Below, one piece after another: positions 43,300 through 54,601 of a stretch of 64,000 bases of DNA. The first letter of the stretch is position 1; every line of letters starts with the position of its first letter. The notes under the pieces are model-generated. The model was not told where the DNA came from. It saw only the letters and a list, made by a program, of their open reading frames with translations, and did no database searches. The translations under genes and the position numbers were made by a program. Source of the stretch: Eutrigla gurnardus (Eukaryota; Chordata; Actinopteri; Perciformes; Triglidae); contig OY741284.1 in the NCBI GenBank assembly GCA_963514095.1, positions 3,372,001 through 3,436,000 on the forward strand, given 5' to 3'.

Positions 43300-43365
43300 A
43301 CGGGGCGTCTGATGTGTATGAGTCAGTCTGATGAAGAGCTATGAGCTCGAAACGTTACTATTGAT
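43300..43365 (+). ncRNA. Hammerhead-ribozyme-like motif
   Basis: ctgatga (43328-43334), a closed stem II gagc/gctc, then gaaa (43349-43352) give the conserved core spacing. Upstream cgtc (43306-43309 region) could be the cleavage triplet and tgat/gtca a weak stem I. Similar motifs mark Penelope-like elements. The fold is only partly satisfied. Confidence 0.35.
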
Positions 43366-43589
43366 GTGCTAATAAATCTGCACATAAGGGAGCTGATGTG
43401 TGCGGTCTCCTCTTCTTGCTTTTCCAGTCATTTTTGTTCTCATCTTTTCTTGAATGTTTAAACTCCTCAACCCCATTTAACATGTCAACATTTGTATCAG
43501 TACCAGCACTTTGTAAGAAATTGGTCAGTAATTGATGTCATATTTTGTTTCTCAGAATTCACCAACTTGATGCATTACAATTACATTAT

Positions 43590-43692
43590 TAAAAATCTTC
43601 TGTAGGGGGGGCATGCCCCCGGTCCCCCCCTAGAGGATCGCAAGCCCACCCACCATAGTCGCCAAAAATCCTGTGGGAAACACTGCAAACCC
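43590..43692. mobile_element. hAT right-end fragment
   Basis: Ends aaaatcctgtgggaaacactg, the complement of the CAGTGTTTCCCACA terminus of a common hAT family. The left end was not found. Confidence 0.5.
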
Positions 43693-43952
43693 ATTTGTAA
43701 TTGGGACAAAAAACGTAAAGTTAGAGGCAATTAAGGACCACGAGTGCTAAAAAAACAAACACTTGCACACACTTTCATGTGTATTCTGTACAAGTTCAAG
43801 AACCATTCTTATGCATTTTCTGAGTCGTTCACCTTTATTTTAGGCATAAATTATTTTGGCTGGTAAAAATCCACTGTGGCAGGTGGATTTCAAAGTCCAC
43901 CTGCCACAGTGGCTGGTGGCCAAAAAAGTTAACTTCAGGCCCTGTTTGGGAT

Positions 43953-44360
43953 GATTTGTGTTTAGTCACGACACTCACGCTAGATGCACCAGAAAGGAGG
44001 CGGGGCTTATCTCAATGTAGAAATGAACCGGGTTTCATCCATCATGGCTAAAATAACCACTATTTCTGCTTTGACGTTGTTGTGAAGTTGCAGATACGCC
44101 AGCCTGTCAGAGTTCATTCATAAACGCCAACTGGATTTATAAAACTATTACCATCGAACGGCAAGGAAAAGAGAAACAAGAAGTTTGGTTTTGACAAGAG
44201 TTGTGGTTTCTTGAGTGATTTTATCTTTTGCTGGCAAGTCGTTACCAGCAGAAAGTTTTTCATCAGTCATGTAATCAGACTAGTAGGAAAAGTGTCTTTT
44301 TAGGAATAAGAGCAAAGAACTGAATATTTGGTGCATGTAAACATATCATTGAAAGCTTAA
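43953..44360 (-). other. NLR intron unit beyond the nest
   Basis: Resumes the LRR intron unit (gtttagtcacgacactcacg, aaaagtgtctttttagga, cattgaaagcttaa) interrupted at 35061. Confidence 0.75.
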
Positions 44361-46274
44361 AGGGATAGTTCGGAATTTTGGACATAAGACCTATTTTCCA
44401 AGTCAGCCGGTGTGTTTGAGACGTCTGGAGACGTTTTCAAGAAATTTCATTCAGTTCTTCTAGTTGCAGAGTTCGCTTGTGCTATGGCTAGCGCAAGTCT
44501 ATAGTTCTAGGTAGCATGGCATTAAAAACACTCATACCTTCTCTTCTCTACCGAACCTCCGTGTCCTCTGAGTGCTGTGTCAACTCTCTCACACCATAAG
44601 GTTGCATCTACCTTTAACAAAGCTAAGAAAACCAAAATCATGTTCTTTAACCATAATCTCACGACCACCCTACCTCCATTTAAGGCATTGGATAGCACCG
44701 TCATAGAGGCTGTAGACAAATATAAATATCTGGGCATCTGGCTAGATAAGGATCTAAACTTCAAACATCACATCTCCTACTTAACAATAAAGCTCAAATT
44801 CTTAGTGAGCTTCTTATACAGATCCAAATCGTGCTTTTCTACTGTTGCCCGTAAGCGTTTAGTCACCAGTTTGTTTCTATCACAGCTTGACTTTGGGGAT
44901 ACCATCTATAGATTTGCCTGCCCATCCACCCTAGCCAAACTGGATCCCATTTACCATGCTGCCTTGAGGTACATAACAGGTTCTGCTTACAGGACTCACC
45001 ATTGCACTTTATACAAACTCGCTGGTTTTCTCCCCCTTAACACCTGGAGGTTACAGCACTGGTATATTCTTATATATAAGGCTATTTTAGGCAAACTGCC
45101 TCCATACCTCTGCTCAAAGTTTACTGCTGTTCAAATTACACATGATCTTAGAGCTAATAACTGGTTGCGATTCAAGGTTCCCTTAATGAGGACAGAGTTA
45201 GGGATAAGGGCCCTCTCCTACTTTGGGCCTTGGTCTTGGAATGACCTGCAAGTCAAGATGAGGATGAGAACTCTCATCCCTCTTTCTGGCTTTAAAAAAT
45301 GTCTCTCTGAACATTTCATCACCAGTTGTTCCTGTGACTCTTAGCTTTCAAATTGTATTGCACTTTTGGGGTCTCTTTTATTGTATAAATTATCATTATT
45401 TCTTTGCTACCTTGCTCTTGCTATGTATTTTCTTGCCTGTTTGGTCTGATTGTTTTGTAATGCTTCCTGACCAGGACATCCTTGGAAAAGAGCTTGTCAA
45501 ATCTCAATGGATCCTTTCCTGGATAAATAAAGGTTAAAAAAAAAAATCGCCTAGCACTTATAATAGTTTGTTTACCTGCTGTCATTGCTACAGACGCAGA
45601 GTAGCCTGCAGTGCTAGTTTCTTCAATCTCACAGAAATGGACACTTTTGGAGAATATATTGAAACTTTTGAAGACTCTGATGAGGAGTTTTTTCCACCCA
45701 AACCCAACTGTACCTGTACGAGCCTGAATATACAGAGGAAGAATTGCGCGAGGTCCAGGTTCATGGTGCGTAATTGTGGGTTCGCGGAGCCGTGTGCTGC
45801 CCGGTGTTTGAGTGAGCTCCAAGGACTTTTCAGACAGCCTTGGGGGCGTAAGTGCCGACAAATCGGCGATGTTCAGGTGTCTATTTACCAGCTGGATTCC
45901 GAGCAGCGCGTCTTAGAGTTTTGAGTCCAACGGAGCAAAGTAAAATTCCGCTGCTGCTGAGAAACTAGTCCCTCAAAAAATGGATGATTCATGCGATGCA
46001 AGGTTAGTTTTGTTTCAAATATTATTCTATCAACACAGATATGTACATCGACAGTCTAGTGTTTTAATTGATTTGCCTCGGGTGCACTGTGGAGTCGGTA
46101 TGAGTGTTTTTAATGCCATGCTAGCTAGAACGATTGACTTGTGCTAGCCATAGCACAAGCGAACTCGGCAACTAGAAGAACTGAGTGAAATTTCTTGAAA
46201 ACGTCTCCAGACGTCTCGAACACACCGGCTGACTTGGAAAATAGGTCTTATGTCCAACATTCTGAACTATCCCT
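44361..46274. mobile_element. TTAA element with ~180-bp inverted repeats
   Basis: TTAA at 44357-44360 and 46275-46278. The left 180 bases (AGGGATAGTTCGGAATTTTG ...) recur inverted at 46090-46274. Inside are a LINE fragment (44600-45547) and, at 45636-45780, a short coding-like stretch: MDTFGEYIETFEDSDEEFF, then after a frame change YLYEPEYTEEELRE. The latter resembles the acidic start of ORFs carried by Kolobok/P2X7-related fish elements. No full transposase. Confidence 0.75.
44600..45547 (+). pseudogene. LINE 3' fragment (L2/CR1-like RT C-terminus)
   Basis: A frame to 45344 of about 250 codons is uninterrupted: KTKIMFFNHNL, YKYLGIWLDKDLNFKHHI, LSQLDFGDTIYRFA, ALRYITGSAYRTHHCTLYK, the region after the RT active site of CR1/L2-type LINEs. 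The 3' end (gataaataaaggtt plus A-tract, 45537-45547) is intact. The 5' part is missing, as in a truncated insertion. Confidence 0.8.
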
Positions 46275-46310
46275 TTAATAGGTAAACTTCTCAAAGTCGC
46301 TGATTCTGAC

Positions 46311-46484
46311 CTGAGAGTTTCCAGTCGACAGTGTGGACTCTTCAGGACAGCAGACAGCAGCTTCACTCCTGAATCCTGCAGGTCGTTGGTACTCAGGTCC
46401 AGGTCTCTTAGACTGGAGGACTGGGAGCTGAGAACTGAGGACAGAACTTCACAGCTTCTCTCTGAGATGTTACAGCCACTGAGT
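46311..46484 (-). CDS. NLR LRR exon 1
   Basis: A 174-bp phase-2 exon, acceptor cctcttcag and donor ctcag-gtcaga. Reads LSGCNISERSCEVLSSVLSS and a second repeat. Joins to the NACHT exon across an 802-bp intron, forming SSKAL-LSGCN in frame. Confidence 0.93.
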
Positions 46485-47286
46485 CTGAAGAGGAATCAGA
46501 AATGTGTGATGAAACAATAACAAACAACTGTTTGTCACTTTGGAATTATGAGGTTCTAACTGACATTTTTGTTATTCTGTAACAACTAAGTAAAATGATG
46601 TGAGGTGTTTTATTTAGGAAACAAAAAGGTTCCATTTCCAAAGGCAAACCATTTTGGTCAAATGCACACAGAGAGATAATCCAATTCTGGTCCTTTGTTG
46701 GCTAGTATTAGCTGCTAGACTAACATGAGGAAGCTAGCACAAGCTAGTTTCACATGTTAAAGAAGTATGAGAAAGCTAGCACAAGCTAGTTTCACATGTT
46801 AAAGAAGTATGAGAAAGCTCTTTGTTTTCCTTGACAATCAGTTTCTTTTCATGTTTTACTAGAAATAATGTTTTTGGTTCAAGGTGAGGTATTTCAACTT
46901 GTGCGAATGAAGCGTATTCAAGTTGTACGTGTTGTGTTATTTGTGCTGCCCATTGCAAATTGACCCCTATTTACGCCTTTGCATTGACTTTGTAGGCAAT
47001 TAGGCTGCTTGACAAATTCACTTTGTGTTTGTTGTGAGCAGCATTGGTTTAAGAAGGTCCTATTCGCATTAGACCCATTTCCAAGAAGAAGAAAAAAACA
47101 TTACATTTGTTAGGATTCAGATATTGTACATTTAGGGTTTATGTGTGCTTTTATGTATGAAAAATACTTGTTCCACATATAACTTTGGAAAAAGTTTGGA
47201 AAACCAATTAAATCGTTCAGAATGCAGATATAACCTTGTAATTCCATGGTGGTTCATTGTATTTTGAATACAAAAAGTATATTTAC
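46485..47286 (-). other. NLR intron 4; nothing else recognised
   Basis: Contains short gctagcacaagct repeats at 46690-46820. No gene. Confidence 0.6.
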
Positions 47287-49087
47287 AGAGCTTTGCTGGA
47301 GGCTTGGACCACTGGCAGCAGCCTCAGAAGAACATCCTCTGAAGCAGAGTATTTCTTCAGGTCAAACACGTCCAGATGTTTTTCTGACGACAGTAAGATG
47401 AAGACCAGAGCTGACCAATGAGAAGGAGACAGTTTATCGTAGGAGAGATGTCCTGAAGTCAGGGACTGTTGGATCTCCTCCACCAGAGAATGATCATTCA
47501 GTTCATTCAGACAGTGGAACAGATTGATGCTTCTCTCTGGAGACAGATCCTCATCAAGCTTCTCCTTGATGTACTGGACTGTTTCCTGATTGGTCTGTGT
47601 ACTACTTCCTGTTTGTGTCAGCAGACCTCGTAGGTGTTTCTGATTGGTCTCTAGTGACAGACCCAGAAGGAAACGGAGGAACAAGTCCAGGTGTCCATTT
47701 GGACTCTGTAAGGCCTTGTCCACAGCTCTATGGTGCAGATGTGTTAGTTTAGGTTTGTGTCTGAAGACGTAAGACCACCAGGAGATTATTTGTTCTTCTG
47801 CCATCAGATTGACACCAGACTTGATGAAGGTCAGATGGACATGAAGAGCAGCCAGAAACTCCTGAACACTCAGATGGACGAAGCAGAACACCTGGTCCTG
47901 GTACAGTCCTCTCTCCCCTCTGAAGACCTGTGTGAACACTCCTGAGTACACTGAGGCTGCTTTGATATCGATGCCACACTCTTTCAGGTCGGGTTCATAG
48001 AAGATCAGGTTTCCTTTCTGCAGCTGCTCGAAAGCCAGTTTTCCCAGAGACTCAATCATCTTCCTGTTCTGTGGACTCCAGTGTTGATCCGTCTCAGCTC
48101 CTCCATCATACTTGACGTTCAGTTTGGACTGAACCACCAGGAAGTGGATGTACATGTCGGTCAGGGTCTTGGGCAGCTTCCCTCTTTCCCTGTTCTTCAA
48201 CACGTCCTCCAGAACTGTAGCAGTGATCCAGCAGAAGACCGGGATGTGGCACATGATGTGGAGGCTCCGTGAAGTCTTGATGTGGGCGATGACCCTGTTG
48301 GCCTGCTCCTCATCTCTTAACCTCTTCCTGAAGTACTCCTCCTTCTGTGGGTCAGTGAACCCTCTGACCTCTGTCACCATGTCAACACACCCAGGAGGGA
48401 TCTGATTGGCTGCTGCAGGTCTTGTGGTTATCCAGAGATGAGCAGAGGGAAGCAGTTTCCCCCTGATGAGGTTTGTCAGCAGCACTTCGACTGAGGTGGT
48501 CTCTGTAACATCAGTCAGGATCTCGTTGTTGTGGAAGTCCAGAGGAAGTCGACACTCGTCTAGACCGTCAAAGATGAACGCAACCTGGAACTCTTCAAAC
48601 CTGCAGATTCCTGCTTCTTTGGTTCCAGGGAAGAAGTGATGAACGAGTTCCACCAAGCTGAACTTCTTCTCTTTCAGCAGGTTCAGCTCTCTGAAAGTGA
48701 ATGGAAACGTGAACTGTATGTCCTGGTTGGCTTTGTCTTCAGCCCAGTCCAGAGTGAACTTCTGTGTTAACACTGTTTTCCCGATGCCAGCTACTCCCTT
48801 TGTCATCACTGTTCTGATTGGTTCATCCCTTCCAGGTGAGCCTTTAAAGATGTCTTCTTGTCTGATGGTTGTTTCTGGTCTGTCTTGTTTCCTGGATGTT
48901 GTTTCAATCTGTCTGACCTCATGTTCCTCATTGACCTCTGCAGTCCCTCCCTCTGTGACGTGGAGCTCCGTGTAGACCTGATTCAGGAGGGTTGGGTTTC
49001 CAGCTTTAGTGATGCCCTCAAACAAACACTGGAACTTCTTCTTGAGGTTAGACTTGAGTTTACGTTGGTACACTGCCCCAACAGTTC
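47287..49087 (-). CDS. NLR main exon: FISNA and NACHT domains
   Basis: The 1,801-bp exon has acceptor tttattcag and donor ct-gtaaat. Protein positions count from GTG-encoded V at 49073. FISNA, the fish NLR-associated domain, spans about 1-75 (LKSNLKKKFQCLFEGITKAG). NACHT follows with Walker A GVAGIGKT (93-100), Walker B/Mg site AFIFDGLDECR (165-175) and sensor-1 arginine in LWITTRPAAA (R218). Winged-helix and NACHT-associated regions follow (FCFVHLSVQEFLAALHVH). In the full protein Walker A is near residue 235. NACHT ATPases oligomerise on ligand binding to start immune signalling in the cytosol. The motifs are complete, so nucleotide binding is expected. Retained size and absence of stops argue against a pseudogene. 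Confidence 0.95.
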
Positions 49088-52000
49088 CTGAATAAACAAC
49101 AAATGAACGCAGTTAGTGGATTCTACAAACCCTTTAACAGTCTAGGAACAAGCCATGTATTAGAGCCATATCCCTATAGTCCTCATTAGCAGTGACTTCA
49201 TGAGCTTCTTTCATGATTAAATCAGAACTATTGGAAACAAAATCTATCAGTTGCACCTGATGAAGCCAACAGAAATAAAATAAAATACATAATTTACAAG
49301 ACAAACAGAAGTGGAAGGATATAACCCTTTGAAATGCAGCTGCAAAGCTCAGTGAGTCAGTGGAGTGCCAGAATAGAAAGAAAGAGCCTCTCTCTTTGAA
49401 TCGTCTTAATTTTGGGGTTTTGGGTTGACAGGAACATATTGGAAAACTGACTATAAACTATCAGCTTTTTAAGGCAACAAAAGATGGAAACACGATGGCT
49501 GTGGTCAAAATGTCAAAACCCGCCACGGCAAAACCAGCAACAAGACGGGTGGGACGAATTCGCGTAAACGACGAAATAAGCTTTCTTTTTCAAAATGAGT
49601 GATTTTCGTTTTTTTGCAGAATATGCAAGTTGAGATCATGAAGAAGCCACGCCATATTTCAATTAACAGTATTGGTTGCCGTAAAAGTATACATTGTAGT
49701 TTCGGAAAAAATCTGCAGTTGTCTGTGGCTCTGCAGGGGCGGCAATGCAGGTCATTTCCATACTGATTACCGTTGGCCATTCACGCGCTGTTGTTATTTT
49801 TTCGGCCAATCACGTTAGAAGCGAAACACATGGCTACCTTTACAGCGCCCGTGTCGGACGCAGCAGAGTTGGAGCGGAAGATATCAGACGCTATATCTAC
49901 GTTACATTTCAACGGGATAAAGACAGCGAAATGGAGGAAATCCGTAACTTTGACTGCAAATGCTACGGAAGAAGAAAGTAGAACTCTCTCCTTGGAAGAC
50001 AGTCATGGAGCGACAAACTTTCTCAAGAACTTATGTACAGCATACGGATTCTTTAGCGGCCGAAAGAGAGCAAACGGACATACAGTAGTTACGTCGTAGA
50101 TGACTGCATCCACCAAAAAGCCGCAGATGAAAAGAAAGTGCGCCCAGACCTCTTATTTCATCGGAGCCAAGGAAGTCTGCAGGAATACTTTTCAGTTTCT
50201 TATGGGGTGAGTTTCCGTTAACATCCAAGTTATCTACTTTGCTTAGCTATCTAAGCTAGCTCAGTACTGTCGTTTTAAAAGTATATGCACATCGAAACTA
50301 AGCTGTAATGGGAGGTTTTTGGCTCGTAATGTTGGCATCTGATTTAACAGTCATGTGCCAAGGGGCCCGATGACACTGCTTGAATTGACTGTGATGCTAA
50401 TACTTTAGCAACTAGCCTACCTGAGGACAAAAGGCTAGCTACTTAGACGGTGCCTGCAGGCTAACAGATATCAGATATCACTGAGTGACATCTGTAGGGG
50501 GGGCTTATCTTAATGAGATGCAAATGAGCATCATTGTGATTCCTTTCTGGCCAGGTGAGGGGAGGTGAGGTGAGATTTGCAAATCTTTCAGGCCAGTTTT
50601 CTGCATAAACGGTTTACAGAGAAGATTTCCATTTGTTAGACATTGGAAAGCTTAGAAACTACACTTTCAGAATCTGTGAATAACTCAAAATGCCCAGAGG
50701 CCGACTTGTTCCTGGTTTTGCTGTGGCTGGTCACATTTCTGCAGGAAAGAAGTTTTACTAAAACTCCAAAACGAAAACGTCATGAGGGGAAGGAAAGATG
50801 AGAAGGAGAACTCATTATGATTTAGGTCAAGATGACCGCAGTGCTCAGAGAACCTGATTGGCCTTTCACTAAGCTAGGCCATTATAATGAGACAGCTGAT
50901 GATTGACAGCTGATGATTGGCAGCTGATGATTGGCAGCTAATGAGTGAAGTGGGCCAGCAGCTGGTTCAGGTCCAGCAGCTCCTCCTTCCTTTTACTGTT
51001 CCAATCAACTCTGCTACCAGTAAACCAACAGACCAACACTGTTCATTCACACATGGAATATCAATTAAACTGTTCAATATCAACGTTCACTTTGTGCAAT
51101 AATGTGAATTTAACCGATCAGGTCTATGTTTACATGTTGATTATTTATTATTGGCCTGATGCTATAACTGATGCTTCTTGTTAATGAACTAATTCTCCCA
51201 TTTACTGCTGGAACACTGTAAATGTCCCGCTGTGGGACAAATAAAGGATTATCTTATCTTCAATGAGGACAGCTCACTAATATTATTTCATTTCCAAGGT
51301 CAAACTGACATTAAAAAAGGAGTGTAAGAGTTTATATGATAAATTAAGTTATGAATAGTTTGAGTTATGAAGAAGGTGTTGGATCTATTTCTCTCCTTTT
51401 TGGTCATACAACATGTATTAATGTTAGTTATGAATGTTATAAGAATTAGTTTTTGACAGTTTGCTGAATTTTTCATTTTAGTATCTTTTTGGGTATTTTT
51501 GAAATAAATTCATGTAAATTACATTAAATTGTCATCACTGTCCACTCACACTTCTCAACACAATTCCAATAAGTCCAATTGTGTTAAATATGCAAGATCG
51601 GCATATCATGTTTTCTGAGTTATGCGTCACTAAAAATGTAAATGTTGCTGTTGCTAGGAATTGTGGGTCGGCATTGTCTATGGCCTTTGGTAAAGGAAGG
51701 TGTTTCCTAAAGGAGACATGAAAGGAAGAATTGAAGCACTTTTCCTTAACATTTAGAGTTTGCACCAGCTCTTGTCATGGCTGACACTCAGATCCTTCAG
51801 GTCCTTTATTCCGTTAGGAACCTTCCTCAGAGAAAAAGACTTTTCCACCGCAGCCACAGAGTCTCCATCTTTCTCAGCTCAGTTTCCTGTCCCACTATAG
51901 AGGCACTGACCTCTGGTGGCGTCTGCTGGTCACTACAACACATCACAATACAGCATCATATGTCCCGTTTAGACAGCCTTTTCGTTGCGGGAGTATTCTG

Positions 52001-52931
52001 CCGTTATCCCGCCCTGTCGCTATTTTCGTCGGTCTAAAAGCTCGCCGAGGCGGAAACGCGTGACAGAATATTACGCCTCTGAGACCCAACGGAGGTCATC
52101 ACATCAGAGGCGAGATGAGTCAATACGGCATTTTATCTAAACACTCCGAGCTGCCGAGGCGGAAAAGACGCCGGTAGTTGCTCGTACGAGGCCGCCGTTA
52201 TACGCATCGACATGTTTATGATGCAGCAAATTTTGCTTTTGGTTGAAGAGTCGTGTAAATATGCAAGACGAGCAAAAGTTCACCTTTCTTAGTTGTTTTG
52301 ATGCATCGAGCTATTCAAATTTCGGACGCTCATTGAATATGTCACATGACCGACGAGTCCATAGACGAGATGCCGGCTGTGCAGTCGGACGTCTCACCAA
52401 CGTCTCAACGCGGGGGTTCTATCTAAACGCACACACCGTTACGCCGCAAACAAATTTCTATCCAAACACAACGGTTTGCGGTATATTTTGACTCACTGTC
52501 TGTCTAAAAGAAGACAGTATTGATGACAGTGTTGAAAATAGTACCGTTGGGATTTCTAAATATCCTGGTATACCGTAATCCTCCACGCTGAGGCGCCACC
52601 ATTAAAAACACCAACAGAACATGGAGGTGTCCTCGTAGAAGCCCGTTTTAAATACATCTGTGTTTTTATCGACCAACCATTTAGTTCCTACGAGCTGAAA
52701 GTCACCAGTTAACACAGTCACTGGGTGAAGTGAAACACCTGTTTCTCTGAAACGGTCGTGATCCTGTTTGAACTCTGTAGAACTTGAGTGTTGGAATATC
52801 TATTCTGACATCCGAACATGTAACAAACATTGAAGTTGTGTGCAGCCTATTAAGAGTTTGGAAATATGAAGTTCTTCATATTGAATCGTTCTCTTCTTTC
52901 CACCATGTTAAATCTGTTAAAATCCTCTTAC
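49088..52931 (-). other. NLR intron 3, mostly unclassified repeats
   Basis: Holds an inverted-repeat-ended unit (49505-50745), a dispersed repeat (50755-51090) inverted relative to 32440-32770, and GC-rich MITE-like sequence at 51960-52500 (gtcccgtttagacagcctt). No further NLR exon was found. Confidence 0.5.
49505..50745. mobile_element. Possible DNA element with imperfect TIRs
   Basis: gccacggcaaaaccagcaac near 49520 and its imperfect complement near 50705-50730 (cttgttcctggttttgctgt) suggest terminal inverted repeats. A plus-strand frame with ATG at 49830 (MATFTAPVSDAAELERKISD..., about 90 codons to 50099) is not matched to a family. Confidence 0.35.
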
Positions 52932-53154
52932 TGATCTGCAGACAGTCAGCCAGCTCCTCCTGCTTCATTCTCCTCAGGAAGTGCACTGTGATCTTCTGAA
53001 AAGCCTCTCTGCTTCTCCTCCTTTGCTCTTTGTCCTCACCGTCCAACAAGTCCTCTTCCTCACTCTCCAAGCATTCTGGGTAATCTGGACTCAGGACCTT
53101 CTGGATCTTCTTCAGCTCGTTCTTCACAAAAGTGCAGATGTTCTCTTCCAGCAG
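52932..53154 (-). CDS. NLR linker exon 3
   Basis: A 223-bp exon (acceptor tctgttccag, donor atca-gtaaga). It reads LLEENICTFVKNELKKIQKV, then an acidic stretch ESEEEDLLDGEDKEQRRRSR and FLRRMKQEELADCLQ. This helical, charged segment precedes FISNA in teleost NLRC3-like proteins; it is of DAPIN-like length but not a recognised death fold. It ends in phase 1 and joins the FISNA exon as IR-TVGAVYQRKLKS. Confidence 0.88.
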
Positions 53155-53305
53155 CTGGAACAGAAGGATAAACTGTACATGAACTCTAAAGAACACAACA
53201 TGGGGTTCATGTGTGGGTCTGAGCAGCATGGAGACAAACCAGTTCAGCATTGAATCTGTAGTCGATGTGGTTAATAGTGAAAGGTGAGCTTGTACATGTA
53301 CTCAC

Positions 53306-53372
53306 CATAAATATGGAGTCCGGGTCTGTTTGATGCTGCCGGGTAAATGAAACCTCTGAGATCTGCTGAACT
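53306..53372 (-). CDS. NLR linker exon 2
   Basis: A 67-bp exon with acceptor ttctccacag and donor atg-gtgagt. Completes the arginine from exon 1 and reads VQQISEVSFTRQHQTDPDSI-FM before LLEEN. The short RQHQTDPDSIFM stretch is typical of the family's N-terminal linker. Confidence 0.85.
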
Positions 53373-54478
53373 CTGTGGAGAAAACCAAGTTTAAAGAGTG
53401 ACTAAAGCACAGACTGTAGATCAGAAGTGGACGTTGTCATGGCGACATCACCCGTTGGTTTATGGACTACGGTTTTAAATCCTCGAGTTCTGATGAACAC
53501 AAGCGGCAGAGCGGCACCTCGCAGCAACCTTACTGGATCCATCTGGATTCTGGTCTGTTGGACTCTAAATGGACCTGTCAATCAGCAGGTAAGCCCTGCC
53601 CCCTAAAGCATCCCCTGCTTTCTGGTCTGTTGGACTCTAAATAGACCTGTCAATCGGCAGGTAAGCCCCGCCCCCTAAAGCATCCCCTGCTTTCTGGTCT
53701 GGTCTAAATACCAGATTCATGGGTTTTCAGAGTTCTAAAACAGTGATTTGGAGGTAAGCACTACTCTTCAAAGACCTTTCAGGACTCAAATCTGCACACA
53801 GTTTACTGAAGGAGTTCTCTAACGATAACAACATGACAAGCTGACACACATCCTCTTCATGGATCCTGGGTGCAGATGGGCTCGGGGGTGTTGGTTTCTC
53901 AAACCTGCAGGAAAACTCATTCAGGTCTTGGGCCAGATGGTGTAACTGGTGAATTATACTTGAAATGGCTGCGGTTGGTCCTTGTGTGAGTCTTTCTAAC
54001 ACAGACTTGACAGATTGTGTCTCTGGTTGCTGCGTGCTTGCCTTGAACTGTGCGTTAATGGATGATTAAAGTTAAAAAAATATCAAAGTTCCAACGTTGC
54101 CTTTGCTTCCCATGAAAACCTGAACCCTGGCCTGATCCAGGACCTGATATGTATCCATTTCTCCCTTCGTACCTGTTCCTGGACTTTGACCGGTTGCCTG
54201 TTCCTGATTTCTCTGGATTTTTTTACCTGTTTGGACCAAACCGGTCTCCCAATGCATCAAGTACCCAGTTTGGTCAGACCTACTTGGAGTCTGATGCTGA
54301 TGAACTGAGTTTTCAAGTAGCTCCAATGTGAACCCAGCTTAGCTTAGTTTATATTAGCTCATCTTCTATGGTATTAGTTGTCATGTTAGCTAAGTTAGCT
54401 TCTCTCTGACTCTTAACTTTTCTCTGGCTGGTCTAGACCTGATTCATCCTCTAAGGAGAGTTCAGGTTCAGTTCTTAC
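53373..54478 (-). other. NLR intron 1
   Basis: Includes a 72-bp direct duplication (53551-53622 and 53623-53694). No coding feature. Confidence 0.6.
53551..53694. repeat. 72-bp tandem duplication
   Basis: Two units beginning tggtctgttggactctaaat, differing at three or four bases. Confidence 0.9.
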
Positions 54479-54601
54479 CTTCCATAAGCTGCTTGTTCAG
54501 TTTTAAATTCAATAGGTTGATCCATAGACCAGTCACTCTTCATGGAGACACAGCTGGGTCCAGGTCCAGGTCCAGGGGTGTCTGGTCTCTGCTGCTGCAT
54601 C
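54479..54601 (-). CDS. NLR N-terminal exon 1
   Basis: A 123-bp exon between acceptor attgtatcag and donor aag-gtaaga. Reads MQQQRPDTPGPGPGPSCVSM then KSDWSMDQPIEFKTEQAAYG, the SCVSMKSDxSM signature of teleost NLRC3-like N-termini. The ATG at 54600 is the first available, but because the exon has an acceptor and enters in phase 2, an upstream exon may supply the real start. A second copy is at 60576-60698. Confidence 0.85.

Larger units (their letters stand above)
42272..43589. other. Remainder of outer hAT; microsatellite and unclassified repeats
   Basis: Contains an (AAT)n run at 42497-42532, tgctattt repeats near 42760-42810 and, near 43300-43365, a hammerhead-like motif. No protein is recognised. 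Confidence 0.45.
35062..43944. mobile_element. Outer hAT-like element hosting nested insertions
   Basis: Left end CAGGGCATGAA, right end (reverse) CAGGGCCTGAA. The 8-bp flanks are TGTGGGAT (35054-35061) and TTTGGGAT (43945-43952), one mismatch. The intron unit continues across them (compare tttgtgggatcatctgtgtt at 31770), giving an independent empty site. The right end holds a perfect 17-bp hairpin (43871-43912). Own transposase not recognised; most of the 8.9 kb is later insertions. Confidence 0.75.
14677..54601 (-). other. NLRC3-like NLR gene (FISNA-NACHT-LRR-B30.2), gene model of 11 exons
   Basis: Exons on the minus strand are 54601-54479, 53372-53306, 53154-52932, 49087-47287, 46484-46311, 32236-32063, 31332-31159, 30363-30190, 23639-23466, 15982-15936 and 15248-14677. 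Every junction has GT/AG, and phases match throughout. From the ATG at 54600 the joined length is 3,702 nt, exactly 1,234 codons. The domain order is that of the teleost NLR-C family: a cytosolic receptor with N-terminal linker, FISNA, ATP-binding NACHT, leucine-rich repeats, and a C-terminal PRY/SPRY ligand-binding domain. A PYRIN or CARD exon was not found, and a further 5' exon is possible. No exon contains a stop, so the gene appears functional despite introns filled with transposons. The ligand is unknown. Confidence 0.88.

Noticed and set aside
43590..43692. Complete hAT element
   Set aside because: Only the right terminus is visible; no matching left end or target duplication.
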